64,000 bases of DNA from Escherichia boydii (GTDB lineage Bacteria; Pseudomonadota; Gammaproteobacteria; Enterobacterales; Enterobacteriaceae). The DNA lies in the NCBI GenBank assembly GCA_041890495.1, contig CP169086.1:1922001-1986000 (forward strand), given 5' to 3'. Positions within the stretch are counted from its first letter, which is position 1. Every line of letters begins with the position of its first letter. Below the pieces are notes generated by a model. The model was given only the letters and a program-made list of their open reading frames with translations. It had not been told where the DNA came from and did not search any database. A program made the position numbers and the translations under genes. Shown here piece by piece: positions 28,833 to 38,215 of this stretch.

Positions 28833-29924
28833 ATGAAAATTGGCGTATTCGTACCTATTGGCAACAACGGCTGGCTCATTTCGACCCACGCGCCGCAGTA
28901 CATGCCGACCTTTGAACTGAATAAAGCCATTGTGCAAAAAGCGGAGCACTACCATTTCGATTTCGCCCTGTCGATGATCAAACTGCGTGGCTTTGGCGGC
29001 AAAACTGAGTTCTGGGATCACAACCTTGAGTCGTTCACCTTGATGGCGGGACTGGCGGCCGTCACCTCGCGCATTCAGATTTACGCCACTGCTGCCACCT
29101 TAACGTTACCTCCGGCAATCGTCGCCCGTATGGCCGCAACCATCGACTCCATCTCTGGCGGGCGTTTTGGCGTCAACCTCGTGACTGGCTGGCAAAAGCC
29201 CGAGTATGAGCAGATGGGTATCTGGCCTGGCGATGACTATTTCTCCCGTCGTTACGACTATCTCACCGAATATGTTCAGGTGCTGCGCGACCTGTGGGGC
29301 ACGGGGAAAAGCGATTTTAAAGGCGATTTTTTCACCATGAATGATTGTCGCGTCAGTCCGCAACCGAGTGTCCCCATGAAAGTGATCTGCGCCGGGCAAA
29401 GCGACGCTGGCATGGCGTTCTCCGCCCAGTATGCCGATTTCAACTTCTGTTTCGGCAAAGGTGTAAATACACCCACGGCTTTCGCCCCGACCGCTGTGCG
29501 GATGAAACAGGCCGCAGAGCAAACCGGGCGCGACGTTGGCTCTTATGTATTGTTTATGGTGATTGCCGATGAAACCGACGATGCCGCTCGCGCCAAATGG
29601 GAACACTACAAAGCGGGCGCGGATGAAGAGGCGTTAAGCTGGCTAACCGAACAAAGTCAGAAAGATACCCGCTCCGGTACTGATACCAACGTCCGTCAGA
29701 TGGCCGATCCCACTTCGGCGGTAAACATCAATATGGGGACGTTAGTCGGTTCTTACGCCAGTGTCGCGCGCATGTTAGATGAAGTCGCAAGCGTGCCTGG
29801 TGCCGAAGGCGTGCTGTTCACCTTCGATGATTTTCTGTCGGGAATCGAAACCTTCGGCGAGCGCATTCAACCACTGATGCAGTGCCGCGCCCATCTCCCT
29901 GCGCTGACTCAGGAGGTGGCATGA
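28833..29924 (+). CDS. rutA: Pyrimidine oxygenase RutA
   Basis: RutA is the flavin-dependent luciferase-family monooxygenase that opens the uracil ring with O2, the first step of the Rut pathway. The 363-residue product reads MKIGVFVPIGNNGWLISTHA and is almost identical to remembered E. coli RutA. I take the ATG at 28833 because AGAGG lies six bases upstream; an ATG at 28830 and a TTG before it are also in frame. It leads the seven-gene rutABCDEFG operon with a sigma-54 promoter. Confidence 0.96.
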   Translation: MKIGVFVPIGNNGWLISTHAPQYMPTFELNKAIVQKAEHYHFDFALSMIKLRGFGGKTEFWDHNLESFTLMAGLAAVTSRIQIYATAATLTLPPAIVARMAATIDSISGGRFGVNLVTGWQKPEYEQMGIWPGDDYFSRRYDYLTEYVQVLRDLWGTGKSDFKGDFFTMNDCRVSPQPSVPMKVICAGQSDAGMAFSAQYADFNFCFGKGVNTPTAFAPTAVRMKQAAEQTGRDVGSYVLFMVIADETDDAARAKWEHYKAGADEEALSWLTEQSQKDTRSGTDTNVRQMADPTSAVNINMGTLVGSYASVARMLDEVASVPGAEGVLFTFDDFLSGIETFGERIQPLMQCRAHLPALTQEVA

Positions 29925-30616
29925 TGACGACCTTAACCGCTCGACCGGAAGCCATTACCTTCGATCCGCAGCAAAGTGCGCTGATCGTGGTGGATATGCA
30001 AAACGCTTATGCCACGCCAGGCGGCTACTTAGATCTCGCCGGGTTTGATGTCTCAACCACTCGCCCGGTCATTGCCAACATTCAAACCGCCGTGACCGCA
30101 GCGCGAGCGGCAGGGATGCTGATCATCTGGTTTCAAAATGGCTGGGATGAACAGTATGTCGAAGCTGGCGGACCCGGCTCACCGAATTTTCATAAATCGA
30201 ACGCCCTGAAAACCATGCGTAAGCAGCCGCAGCTGCAGGGGAAATTGCTGGCGAAAGGCTCCCGGGATTATCAACTGGTGGATGAACTGGTGCCGCAGCC
30301 TGGCGATATTGTGCTGCCGAAGCCGCGCTACAGCGGTTTCTTCAATACGCCGCTGGACAGCATTTTGCGCAGCCGTGGAATACGCCATCTGGTTTTCACC
30401 GGTATCGCTACCAACGTCTGCGTCGAATCGACGCTACGCGACGGCTTTTTTCTGGAGTATTTCGGCGTGGTGCTGGAAGACGCAACTCACCAGGCGGGGC
30501 CGGAATTTGCGCAGAAAGCTGCGTTGTTCAATATCGAAACCTTTTTTGGCTGGGTCAGCGACGTCGAAACGTTCTGCGACGCGCTTTCTCCCACGTCCTT
30601 TGCTCGTATCGCTTAA
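29924..30616 (+). CDS. rutB: Ureidoacrylate amidohydrolase RutB
   Basis: RutB is an isochorismatase-like cysteine hydrolase cleaving (peroxy)ureidoacrylate to aminoacrylate, CO2 and ammonia. The 230-residue product shows the triad segments IVVDMQNAY (Asp), PKPRYSGF (Lys) and GIATNVCVES (Cys). The start at 29924 is seven bases after AGGAGG; the adjacent ATG at 29921 overlaps the rutA stop. It is almost identical to E. coli RutB. Confidence 0.96.
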   Translation: MTTLTARPEAITFDPQQSALIVVDMQNAYATPGGYLDLAGFDVSTTRPVIANIQTAVTAARAAGMLIIWFQNGWDEQYVEAGGPGSPNFHKSNALKTMRKQPQLQGKLLAKGSRDYQLVDELVPQPGDIVLPKPRYSGFFNTPLDSILRSRGIRHLVFTGIATNVCVESTLRDGFFLEYFGVVLEDATHQAGPEFAQKAALFNIETFFGWVSDVETFCDALSPTSFARIA

Positions 30617-30627
30617 GGAGTTTAACG

Positions 30628-31014
30628 ATGCCAAAATCCGTAATTATTCCCGCTGGCAGCAGCGCACCGCTGGCCCCCTTCGTTCCCGGCACGCTGGCTG
30701 ATGGAGTGGTGTATGTCTCCGGTACGCTGGCTTTTGATCAACATAATAACATGCTGTTTGCCGATGACCCAAAGGCGCAAACCCGCCACGTTCTGGAAAC
30801 CATCCGCAAGGTGATCGAGACGGCGGGTGGCACGATGGCGGATGTGACCTTCAACAGCATCTTTATTACCGACTGGAAAAATTACGCCGCGATTAACGAA
30901 ATCTACGCCGAGTTTTTTCCGGGTGATAAACCGGCGCGATTCTGCATTCAGTGCGGACTGATAAAACCTGACGCGCTGGTGGAAATCGCCACAATTGCGC
31001 ATATCGCCAAGTGA
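30628..31014 (+). CDS. rutC: Aminoacrylate deaminase RutC (RidA/YjgF family)
   Basis: RutC is a 128-residue Rid-family protein that hastens deamination of 3-aminoacrylate to malonic semialdehyde. The family motifs GTLADGVVYVSGTLAFD and PARFCIQCGLIKPDALVEIA are present. It differs from E. coli RutC at only a few positions. It lies 11 bp after rutB with AAGGAG upstream. Confidence 0.95.
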   Translation: MPKSVIIPAGSSAPLAPFVPGTLADGVVYVSGTLAFDQHNNMLFADDPKAQTRHVLETIRKVIETAGGTMADVTFNSIFITDWKNYAAINEIYAEFFPGDKPARFCIQCGLIKPDALVEIATIAHIAK

Positions 31015-31021
31015 GGCCGCG

Positions 31022-31822
31022 ATGAAACTTTCACTCTCACCTCCCCCTTATGCTGATGCGCCCGTAGTGGTGTTGATTTCGGGTCTTGGCGGTAGCGGCA
31101 GTTACTGGTTACCGCAACTGGCAGTGCTGGAGCAGGAGTATCAGGTAGTCTGTTACGACCAGCGCGGTACCGGCAATAATCCCGACACGCTGGCAGAAGA
31201 TTACAGTATCGCCCAGATGGCAGCAGAACTGCATCAGGCACTGGTAGCCGCAGGGATTGAGCGTTACGCGGTGGTCGGCCATGCGCTCGGTGCGCTGGTG
31301 GGAATGCAGCTGGCGCTGGATTATCCCGCGTCGGTAACTGTGCTGGTCAGCGTTAACGGCTGGCTACGAATAAACGCCCATACGCGCCGCTGTTTTCAGG
31401 TTCGCGAACGATTACTGTATAGCGGCGGCGCGCAGGCATGGGTGGAAGCGCAGCCGTTGTTCCTCTATCCCGCCGACTGGATGGCGGCCCGCGCACCTCG
31501 CCTTGAGGCAGAAGACGCGCTGGCACTGGCGCATTTTCAGGGCAAAAATAATTTACTGCGTCGACTTAACGCCCTCAAACGCGCTGACTTTAGTCACCAT
31601 GCGGATCGCATCCGCTGCCCGATGCAAATCATCTGCGCCAGTGATGATCTGCTGGTGCCATCAGCATGTTCCAGTGAACTTCATGCCGCCCTGCCCGATA
31701 GCCAGAAAATGGTGATGCGCTATGGCGGACACGCCTGCAACGTGACCGATCCCGAAACGTTTAATGCTCTGTTACTCAACGGGCTTGCCAGCCTGTTACA
31801 TCACCGTGAAGCCGCCCTGTAA
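31022..31822 (+). CDS. rutD: Alpha/beta hydrolase RutD
   Basis: RutD is an alpha/beta-hydrolase proposed to hydrolyse carbamate or aminoacrylate in the Rut pathway. The 266-residue product has the oxyanion-hole GLGGSG, a nucleophile-elbow position VVGHALGALVG where Ala replaces the usual Ser (as in E. coli RutD as I remember), and a late His in GGHACNVTD. The start at 31022 gives MKLSLSPPPY. It overlaps none of its neighbours and lies 7 bp after rutC. Confidence 0.94.
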   Translation: MKLSLSPPPYADAPVVVLISGLGGSGSYWLPQLAVLEQEYQVVCYDQRGTGNNPDTLAEDYSIAQMAAELHQALVAAGIERYAVVGHALGALVGMQLALDYPASVTVLVSVNGWLRINAHTRRCFQVRERLLYSGGAQAWVEAQPLFLYPADWMAARAPRLEAEDALALAHFQGKNNLLRRLNALKRADFSHHADRIRCPMQIICASDDLLVPSACSSELHAALPDSQKMVMRYGGHACNVTDPETFNALLLNGLASLLHHREAAL

Positions 31823-31831
31823 GGAATTGCT

Positions 31832-32422
31832 ATGAACGAAGCCGTTAGCCCAGGTGCGCTTAGCACCCTGTTCACCGATGCCCGCACTCACAACGGCTGG
31901 CGGGAGACACCCGTCAGCGATGAGACGTTACGGGAGCTTTATGCCCTGATGAAATGGGGGCCGACATCAGCTAACTGTTCTCCGGCAAGGATCGTGTTTA
32001 TCCGCACTGCAGAAGGAAAAGAACGTCTGCGCCCGGCGCTTTCCAGCGGCAATCTGCAAAAAACCCTGACCGCGCCCGTCACCGCTATCGTCGCCTGGGA
32101 CAGTGAATTTTATGAACGGTTACCACTACTGTTTCCCCACGGTGATGCCCGCAGTTGGTTTACCTCCAGCCCACAACTTGCCGAAGAAACAGCGTTTCGC
32201 AACAGTTCCATGCAGGCGGCTTATCTGATCGTCGCCTGCCGTGCGCTGGGGCTGGATACCGGCCCGATGTCGGGTTTTAACCGTCAATACGTTGACGACG
32301 CTTTTTTTGCAGGCAGCACGCTGAAGAGCAATCTGCTGATTAACATCGGCTATGGCGATAACAGCAAACTTTATGCGCGCCTGCCACGTCTGTCCTTTGA
32401 AGAAGCCTGCGGGCTGTTGTAA
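31832..32422 (+). CDS. rutE: Malonic semialdehyde reductase RutE
   Basis: RutE is a nitroreductase-fold FMN protein reducing toxic malonic semialdehyde to 3-hydroxypropionate. The 196-residue product contains MKWGPTSANCSPARIVFI, the FMN-binding segment, and ACRALGLDTGPMSGFNR. It is almost identical to E. coli. It sits 9 bp after rutD in the operon. Confidence 0.95.
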   Translation: MNEAVSPGALSTLFTDARTHNGWRETPVSDETLRELYALMKWGPTSANCSPARIVFIRTAEGKERLRPALSSGNLQKTLTAPVTAIVAWDSEFYERLPLLFPHGDARSWFTSSPQLAEETAFRNSSMQAAYLIVACRALGLDTGPMSGFNRQYVDDAFFAGSTLKSNLLINIGYGDNSKLYARLPRLSFEEACGLL

Positions 32423-32432
32423 GGAGCAAACT

Positions 32433-32927
32433 ATGAACATAGTTGATCAACAAACCTTTCGCGATGCGATGTCCTGTATGGGCGCGGCGGTCAATATCAT
32501 CACCACGGATGGTCCAGCCGGGCGCGCCGGGTTCACCGCCAGCGCGGTCTGCAGCGTGACCGACACGCCGCCCACATTACTGGTGTGCCTGAATCGTGGG
32601 GCGTCCGTCTGGCCGGTATTCAATGAAAATCGAACGCTGTGTGTAAATACACTTAGCGCCGGGCAGGAGCCACTTTCAAATCTTTTTGGCGGCAAAACGC
32701 CCATGGAACACCGCTTTGCCGCCGCCCGCTGGCAGACGGGTGTGACCGGATGCCCGCAACTGGAAGAGGCTCTGGTTTCGTTTGACTGCCGTATCAGCCA
32801 GGTGGTGAGCGTCGGCACCCACGACATTTTGTTTTGTGCCATCGAAGCGATTCATCGTCACGCCACACCCTACGGGCTGGTGTGGTTCGATCGCAGTTAT
32901 CACGCGCTGATGCGCCCTGCTTGTTAA
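32433..32927 (+). CDS. rutF: FMN reductase RutF
   Basis: RutF is the short-chain flavin reductase supplying reduced FMN to RutA. The 164-residue product reads [20 protein letters not shown], with the flavin motif [21 protein letters not shown] chose the start at 32433 for its AAGGAG; the frame is open further upstream within rutE. It appears identical or nearly so to E. coli RutF. Confidence 0.95.
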
Positions 32928-32947
32928 CCTCCTTAAGGAGACAGCTG

Positions 32948-34276
32948 ATGGCAATGTTCGGTTTTCCTCACTGGCAGTTAAAATCGACCTCTACAGAGAG
33001 CGGCGTGGTCGCGCCGGATGAACGATTGCCGTTTGCTCAGACGGCAATAATGGGCGTTCAACACGCGGTGGCGATGTTTGGCGCGACGGTGTTAATGCCG
33101 ATTCTGATGGGGCTGGATCCCAATCTTTCCATTTTAATGTCGGGGATCGACACGTTACTGTTTTTCTTTATTACCGGCGGGCGCGTCCCCAGTTATCTCG
33201 GCTCCAGCGCGGCTTTTGTCGGCGTGGTGATCGCCGCGACGGGCTTTAACGGTCAGGGCATGAACCCGAATATCAGCATCGCGCTGGGCGGGATTATCGC
33301 CTGTGGGCTGGTTTATACCGTCATTGGCCTGGTGGTGATGAAAATTGGTACACGCTGGATTGAACGGCTAATGCCGCCGGTGGTGACGGGTGCGGTGGTG
33401 ATGGCGATTGGCCTGAACTTAGCGCCTATCGCAGTGAAAAGTGTATCGGCTTCGGCCTTTGATAGCTGGATGGCGGTAATGACGGTGCTGTGTATTGGGC
33501 TGGTGGCGGTGTTTACCCGTGGCATGATCCAGCGGTTATTGATTCTCGTAGGATTAATTGTCGCCTGTCTGCTGTATGGCGTGATGACCAACGTTTTAGG
33601 GCTGGGAAAAGCCGTCGATTATACTCTCGTCAGCCATGCTGCCTGGTTCGGTCTGCCACATTTTTCCACTCCTGCTTTTAATGGTCAGGCAATGATGCTG
33701 ATTGCGCCCGTGGCGGTGATTCTGGTGGCGGAAAACTTAGGTCATCTCAAGGCAGTCGCCGGGATGACCGGACGCAATATGGATCCATATATGGGACGGG
33801 CATTCGTCGGTGATGGGCTGGCGACGATGCTTTCTGGTTCTGTCGGTGGCAGCGGCGTAACCACCTACGCCGAGAATATCGGTGTAATGGCCGTGACAAA
33901 AGTCTACTCGACGCTGGTGTTTGTCGCTGCTGCCGTCATCGCCATGCTGTTGGGCTTTTCACCGAAATTTGGCGCGCTGATTCATACCATTCCGGCCGCG
34001 GTGATTGGTGGTGCATCAATTGTTGTGTTCGGGCTGATTGCCGTCGCAGGCGCAAGGATCTGGGTACAAAACCGTGTCGATTTAAGCCAGAACGGTAATT
34101 TGATTATGGTCGCAGTAACCTTAGTGCTGGGCGCGGGTGATTTTGCTCTCACGCTGGGCGGTTTTACGTTGGGAGGGATTGGTACAGCAACCTTTGGCGC
34201 GATCCTGCTTAACGCCCTGCTGAGCCGCCGGAAAGGGGATGAAGCGCAAGCGGAAGCCATCACCCCCTCAACCTGA
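32948..34276 (+). CDS. rutG: Pyrimidine permease RutG (NCS2/NAT family)
   Basis: RutG is the uracil/xanthine-family permease that imports pyrimidines. The 442-residue product has about fourteen helices and the NAT signature region VAENLGHLKAVAGMTGRNMD. It is nearly identical to E. coli up to LLNALLSRRK near residue 425, after which the tail (GDEAQAEAITPST) is unrelated to the E. coli tail. This marks the right end of the E. coli-like tract near 34230. The start at 32948 follows TAAGGAG. Confidence 0.96.
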   Translation: MAMFGFPHWQLKSTSTESGVVAPDERLPFAQTAIMGVQHAVAMFGATVLMPILMGLDPNLSILMSGIDTLLFFFITGGRVPSYLGSSAAFVGVVIAATGFNGQGMNPNISIALGGIIACGLVYTVIGLVVMKIGTRWIERLMPPVVTGAVVMAIGLNLAPIAVKSVSASAFDSWMAVMTVLCIGLVAVFTRGMIQRLLILVGLIVACLLYGVMTNVLGLGKAVDYTLVSHAAWFGLPHFSTPAFNGQAMMLIAPVAVILVAENLGHLKAVAGMTGRNMDPYMGRAFVGDGLATMLSGSVGGSGVTTYAENIGVMAVTKVYSTLVFVAAAVIAMLLGFSPKFGALIHTIPAAVIGGASIVVFGLIAVAGARIWVQNRVDLSQNGNLIMVAVTLVLGAGDFALTLGGFTLGGIGTATFGAILLNALLSRRKGDEAQAEAITPST

Positions 34277-34294
34277 AATAAGTGCCGCTTTCTT

Positions 34295-34370
34295 GCCGGG
34301 TGACGCTACGCTTACCCGGCCTACATGCCTGTTGTAGGCCCGCGCAAGCGAAGCGCCGCCGGACAAAACG
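34295..34370. repeat. Pair of inverted REP elements
   Basis: Two REP units face each other: ttgccgggtgacgctacgct... and tgtaggcccgcgcaagcgaa.... They fill the gap between the converging rutG and EamA genes. Confidence 0.75.
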
Positions 34371-34382
34371 GGCAGCGCGCTG

Positions 34383-35303
34383 CTAGCGATCTGCCCCTTG
34401 TTCTGCGCCCAACCCGGCAATCGCCTTACGTCGTTTTTTTAACTTTAACTCGCTCACCAGCACCCCGGCGACAATAAACGCCGCGCCCACCAGGGCCAGC
34501 AGCGGTAAACGTTCCCCGGCGATCCGCCCGAAAATGCCGGCCCAGACCGGTTCACCGGTGTAAATCACCGTCGCGCGGGTTGGCGATACGCTGCGCTGCG
34601 CCCAGTTCATGGTGACCTGAATAATGGCGCTGAAAATTCCCAGCCCCAGTGCGACCACGACCAGACCGGTAGACATCGGCGGCACGGACTCCCCTGCCGG
34701 AACCATCGTCGCAAACGCCACCAGCGACGCCGTGGCGAGCTGCACCACCGTCACCCGTTTGACGTCGACCTTGCCCGCCCAGGCGCTAATCAGAATAATT
34801 TCCGCCGCAATCGCAACCGCTCCGACGAGGGTGATAATTTCGCCCGGCCCCAGCGCCAGCAGGTTATTTTCCGGCCCGGCCAGTAAGATCAGGCCGATAA
34901 ACGCCAGCACGATGCCAATACAGGACATCAGCCCCGGCAGCCGCCCCAGGCACAGCCACTGCAGCAGCGGTACCAGCGGCACATACATCGCGGTGATAAA
35001 CGCGGATTTGCTGCTGGAAATGGTCTGCAATCCCCACGTCTGCAGGCTGTAGCCCATCGCGATCGCCCCCCCAATTGCCACGCCGGCCTTAAGCTCTTTC
35101 AGCGTCAGCCCCCGCAGCGTTTTAAGCGAAAACAGCCCTACGGCTATCGCCGCCGTCGCAAAGCGCAGACCAACGAAAAAGAACGGATCGCTGAGGGTCA
35201 CCGCGTACTGGACGGCCAGAAACGTCCCGCCCCAGAACATGGTGATGAGAATCAGGATGGCTTCCTGCGGTTTAACGGAGAATTTGAAGCGTGAGACAGA
35301 CAT
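34383..35303 (-). CDS. EamA/DMT-family inner-membrane transporter
   Basis: This 306-residue protein has ten predicted helices in two EamA repeats (about 15-145 and 160-290), with the family segments FWGGTFLAVQYAV and SPTRATVIYTGEPVWAGIFG. Such proteins usually export amino acids or other metabolites; the substrate cannot be read from sequence. It converges with rutG and is otherwise unlinked to a pathway. It has a basic C-terminal tail. Confidence 0.88.
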   Translation of the reverse strand: MSVSRFKFSVKPQEAILILITMFWGGTFLAVQYAVTLSDPFFFVGLRFATAAIAVGLFSLKTLRGLTLKELKAGVAIGGAIAMGYSLQTWGLQTISSSKSAFITAMYVPLVPLLQWLCLGRLPGLMSCIGIVLAFIGLILLAGPENNLLALGPGEIITLVGAVAIAAEIILISAWAGKVDVKRVTVVQLATASLVAFATMVPAGESVPPMSTGLVVVALGLGIFSAIIQVTMNWAQRSVSPTRATVIYTGEPVWAGIFGRIAGERLPLLALVGAAFIVAGVLVSELKLKKRRKAIAGLGAEQGADR

Positions 35304-35373
35304 GCGGCACTCGCGATTAAGATCAATTCCCTAGTGTGCGTTGCCTTTGGTTACAGTTCAATGTTGCAGAAAT

Positions 35374-35400
35374 AAAAAAACCGCCGGGAGATCCCGGCGG
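35374..35400 (-). terminator. ymdF terminator
   Basis: On the minus strand ccgccgggat-ctcccggcgg is followed by T7 just after the ymdF stop: a strong intrinsic terminator. Confidence 0.85.
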
Positions 35401-35420
35401 CAGGGGTTCAACCCGGCGTG

Positions 35421-35591
35421 TTACTTGCTGCTGCCGTGGCTGTTTTTACCCCCTTTCTTGCCAGCTTCAGATGCGCGTTGCGGGTCATTCTTGAAGTTGC
35501 CCCCGCTATGCTGGCCACCTTTACGGCCTGCTTCTGATGCTCTTTCACGGTCTTCTGCGAAATTACCTGAACCACCACGATGGTTTGCCAT
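35421..35591 (-). CDS. ymdF: KGG-repeat stress protein YmdF
   Basis: This is a 56-residue hydrophilic protein, MANHRGGSGNFAEDRERASE..., with two KGG repeats (ASEAGRKGGQHSGGNF and ASEAGKKGGKNSHG). It belongs to the YciG/YmdF/GsiB-like family of general-stress proteins. It is rich in Gly and charged residues with no hydrophobic core, so it is probably disordered and protective. The E. coli counterpart lies near rutG too. A GAGG ribosome site and a strong terminator support a real gene. Confidence 0.9.
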   Translation of the reverse strand: MANHRGGSGNFAEDRERASEAGRKGGQHSGGNFKNDPQRASEAGKKGGKNSHGSSK

Positions 35592-35981
35592 CTCTAACCT
35601 CCAGAATGTGAAACATTAGACATCATATTGCATTAAGTAAAAGAGGATTCTTTCACCTCGCAACACTAGGACAGTGCCTTTATCTGTGCCGCGTGAAACT
35701 AAGCTTAGTGGACTGAGGCTATCCGGCAAGCCGCAGGTAATATCCTGCAACATGATATCAGTCTTTCGGGTGAGATGACGCGGCGGTGATGCATAAGCCT
35801 TTCTTATCATTTCAAAAAACGATGACGTGAAAGTTGTTTCATTTTGCTACAAACCTGTTTACCCACCATATTGTTATAAATCAAAGAAATGCCGTTCGTT
35901 TTTGCAGTCTGGCTGTGATGGCATATCTTTAAAAGAACGCAGCGATTCGCTGTCAGAAAAACCAACGAGGAGTGATGCAAA
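35592..35981. other. ymdF-wrbA divergent intergenic region
   Basis: This 390-bp A+T-rich stretch holds the promoters of ymdF and wrbA. I see no conserved reading frame; a 64-codon frame inside it lacks a ribosome site. Both genes are stress or stationary-phase (RpoS) genes in E. coli. Confidence 0.6.
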
Positions 35982-36578
35982 ATGGCAAAAGTTCTGGTGC
36001 TCTATTATTCCATGTATGGACACATTGAAACCATGGCTCACGCGGTAGCAGAAGGTGCAAACAGGGTTGATGGCGTAGAGGTTGTGGTGAAACGCGTACC
36101 GGAAACCATGCAGGCGGAAGCCTTCCTGAAAGCCGGGGGGAAAACGCAAAACGCCCCGGTCGCCACCCCGCAGGAGCTGGCGGATTATGATGCCATTATC
36201 TTCGGCACCCCGACCCGCTTCGGCAATATGTCGGGCCAGATGCGTACCTTCCTCGATCAAACCGGCGGGCTTTGGGCATCCGGGGCGCTCTACGGCAAAC
36301 TCGCCAGCGTATTCAGCTCTACCGGGACCGGAGGCGGCCAGGAGCAGACGATTACCTCAACCTGGACTACTCTTGCTCATCACGGGATGGTGATTGTGCC
36401 GATTGGCTACGGCGCGCAGGAGCTGTTTGACATTTCCCAGGTGCGTGGCGGTACGCCGTACGGCGCAACCACCATTGCCGGTGGGGATGGCTCACGTCAG
36501 CCAAGCAATGAAGAACTGTCTATCGCCCGCTATCAGGGTGAATACGTCGCGGGTCTGGCCAAAAAACTGAACGGCTAA
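35982..36578 (+). CDS. wrbA: NAD(P)H:quinone oxidoreductase WrbA
   Basis: This flavodoxin-like FMN enzyme reduces quinones by two electrons, protecting against redox stress. The 198-residue product shows the FMN phosphate loop YYSMYGHIETMAHAV and the WrbA signature FGTPTRFGNMSGQMRTFLDQ, plus SSTGTGGGQEQT. It is followed by yccJ 20 bp downstream, as in E. coli. An AGGAG ribosome site precedes it. Confidence 0.97.
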   Translation: MAKVLVLYYSMYGHIETMAHAVAEGANRVDGVEVVVKRVPETMQAEAFLKAGGKTQNAPVATPQELADYDAIIFGTPTRFGNMSGQMRTFLDQTGGLWASGALYGKLASVFSSTGTGGGQEQTITSTWTTLAHHGMVIVPIGYGAQELFDISQVRGGTPYGATTIAGGDGSRQPSNEELSIARYQGEYVAGLAKKLNG

Positions 36579-36598
36579 CACCCAACAGGAGGACAAGC

Positions 36599-36826
36599 AT
36601 GCCAACTCAAGAATCCAAAGCTCACCACGTGGGCGAATGGGCAAGTTTACGCAACACCTCTCCGGAGATTGCCGAAGCTATCTTTGAAGTCGCGAAGTAC
36701 GATGAAAAGCTGGCCGAGCAGATTTGGGAGGAAGGTAACGATGAGGTGCTGGTGCGCGCCTTCGAAAAAACGGATAAAGACTCGCTCTTCTGGGGCGAGC
36801 AAACCATCGAACGTAAAAACGTTTAA
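36599..36826 (+). CDS. yccJ: Small conserved protein YccJ
   Basis: This is a 75-residue acidic cytoplasmic protein of unknown function, always next to wrbA in enterobacteria. The reading HHVGEWASLRNTSPEIAEAI and TDKDSLFWGEQTIERKNV matches E. coli YccJ. AGGAGG lies just upstream, and the gene is probably co-transcribed with wrbA. A GC hairpin shared with agp follows. Confidence 0.93.
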   Translation: MPTQESKAHHVGEWASLRNTSPEIAEAIFEVAKYDEKLAEQIWEEGNDEVLVRAFEKTDKDSLFWGEQTIERKNV

Positions 36827-36832
36827 GCGTTT

Positions 36833-36855
36833 CCCCCCGCCGCAGCGGGGGGTTC
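36833..36855. terminator. yccJ/agp convergent terminator
   Basis: The stem ccccccgc/gcggggggtt lies between the convergent yccJ and agp genes, with a short T-rich tail. Confidence 0.7.
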
Positions 36856-36859
36856 TCTC

Positions 36860-38101
36860 TTACTTCGCCGCGTTATTCATCACCACATTGAATTTATCGA
36901 CAGGACAGAAGCCGTTCGCATCTACCGGGCAGCCCTTCAGCTCCAGCGTCACGCGCTGCGCAGGCGACTGCAGCGACAGCACGCTGGCATTACGCAATTG
37001 CTCTGAGCTCTGGTAGACATACTCAATCTTCATTAGCTCCTGGTTGGCATTTTTGTCATGCCAGCGCTGGAAGACAATCTTGCCGCCAATCGGGGTGCGC
37101 TCCTGCTGGTCGTGAAGCTGATACGGTTTGAAATCCAGGGCAGTCAGCAGGGAAGCAATGTTCGAGTCATGCCCCACCAGCAGGGTGATCTTCGGCGCTT
37201 TTGCCTGCTCGGTGACCAGCGTTTTATCGATATATTTCACCAGCGGCTTCGCCACGTTTTGCGCCACCTCGGTGGAGGTGAACAGCGAGTCCTGATAGCC
37301 GTTCTTCAGCTTAGACAGCACGCGCCACTGCTGGTCGGTTTTGATTTCGCCCCAGGCGACCCGATCGGCCGGGAAGCCTTCGTAATACTGCAGCGTGAAC
37401 GCGTCCACCAGCGAGTTACCCACCTTCAGCGGCCCGGATACGCCAGGCTCTTTTTCATAGTCGGCGCTGAAGGTATCTTTCGCGTCCGCCAGCGAGCAGA
37501 CCTTTTTCTCTTTGCAGGACGGCGAGTCGGCGTAGTTCGTCATCTGCTCCAGCAGCTTATAGCTTTCGCCAAGCTGCATTTTCTGCCGTTCCGTCTCCAT
37601 CGCCTTCAGCGCTTTTTCACGGAATTCAGGTGAGTTATCGGTAATCACCGGATTGAAGGTCGGATCCATGGTGCCCATTTTTTCCTGATGGTGCACGGGA
37701 ACGTCGCAGCCCGGGAACGCGCCGGTAATGAAGAACTGTGCGGTCGCGACGGTACGCTGCAGGCTGTTGGCGTAAGCATAAACGCTCTCCGCCGCTGGAC
37801 ACTCTCCCGTCTTAACCATCCCCTGCTGCGCCAGCCACTCGCGCATGTAGTGGCCCATATAGACCTCCAGCACGCCGCCTTTGGTCGTGAGCTGGCCGCC
37901 CGGCACCTCCCACTCCGGCCACTGCTTCGGCGTGGACTGCTCCAGCACGCTGCCGTTATTAGCCAGCGGCGCGCGCAGGTTATGGCGACTCATGATTAAA
38001 ACTTGCTCCAGCTGATACCCTTCCGGCGTCTCTTGCGCCTGCACGCCAAACGTTGCTGAAATGGAACCGGCGACTGCCAGCGCGAGTAGTGCTTTTCTCA
38101 T
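36860..38101 (-). CDS. agp: Periplasmic glucose-1-phosphatase
   Basis: This histidine acid phosphatase releases glucose from glucose-1-phosphate and has some phytase activity. The 413-residue product has a signal peptide (about 22 residues, GVQAQE). The catalytic motif is SRHNLRAPL with Arg39 and His40, and the proton donor is in LVGHDSNIASL near residue 310. Paired Cys residues (SCKEKKVCS, CPVDANGFCPV) fit a periplasmic fold. The length matches E. coli Agp. Confidence 0.97.
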   Translation of the reverse strand: MRKALLALAVAGSISATFGVQAQETPEGYQLEQVLIMSRHNLRAPLANNGSVLEQSTPKQWPEWEVPGGQLTTKGGVLEVYMGHYMREWLAQQGMVKTGECPAAESVYAYANSLQRTVATAQFFITGAFPGCDVPVHHQEKMGTMDPTFNPVITDNSPEFREKALKAMETERQKMQLGESYKLLEQMTNYADSPSCKEKKVCSLADAKDTFSADYEKEPGVSGPLKVGNSLVDAFTLQYYEGFPADRVAWGEIKTDQQWRVLSKLKNGYQDSLFTSTEVAQNVAKPLVKYIDKTLVTEQAKAPKITLLVGHDSNIASLLTALDFKPYQLHDQQERTPIGGKIVFQRWHDKNANQELMKIEYVYQSSEQLRNASVLSLQSPAQRVTLELKGCPVDANGFCPVDKFNVVMNNAAK

Positions 38102-38215
38102 CCCTAATTCCTCACTCGTTTTAAAATGTCGCGCTCAGTGTGACAGATTCGTCACAATTTTCCGGGAAGCATTTCTCAAACTGATGATTAACGTGCTTAC
38201 GGTGTGTACGGATTA

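Noticed and set aside
35616..35810. 64-codon minus-strand frame upstream of ymdF
   Set aside because: It has no ribosome site and no recognisable family; it lies in the promoter region of a stress gene.
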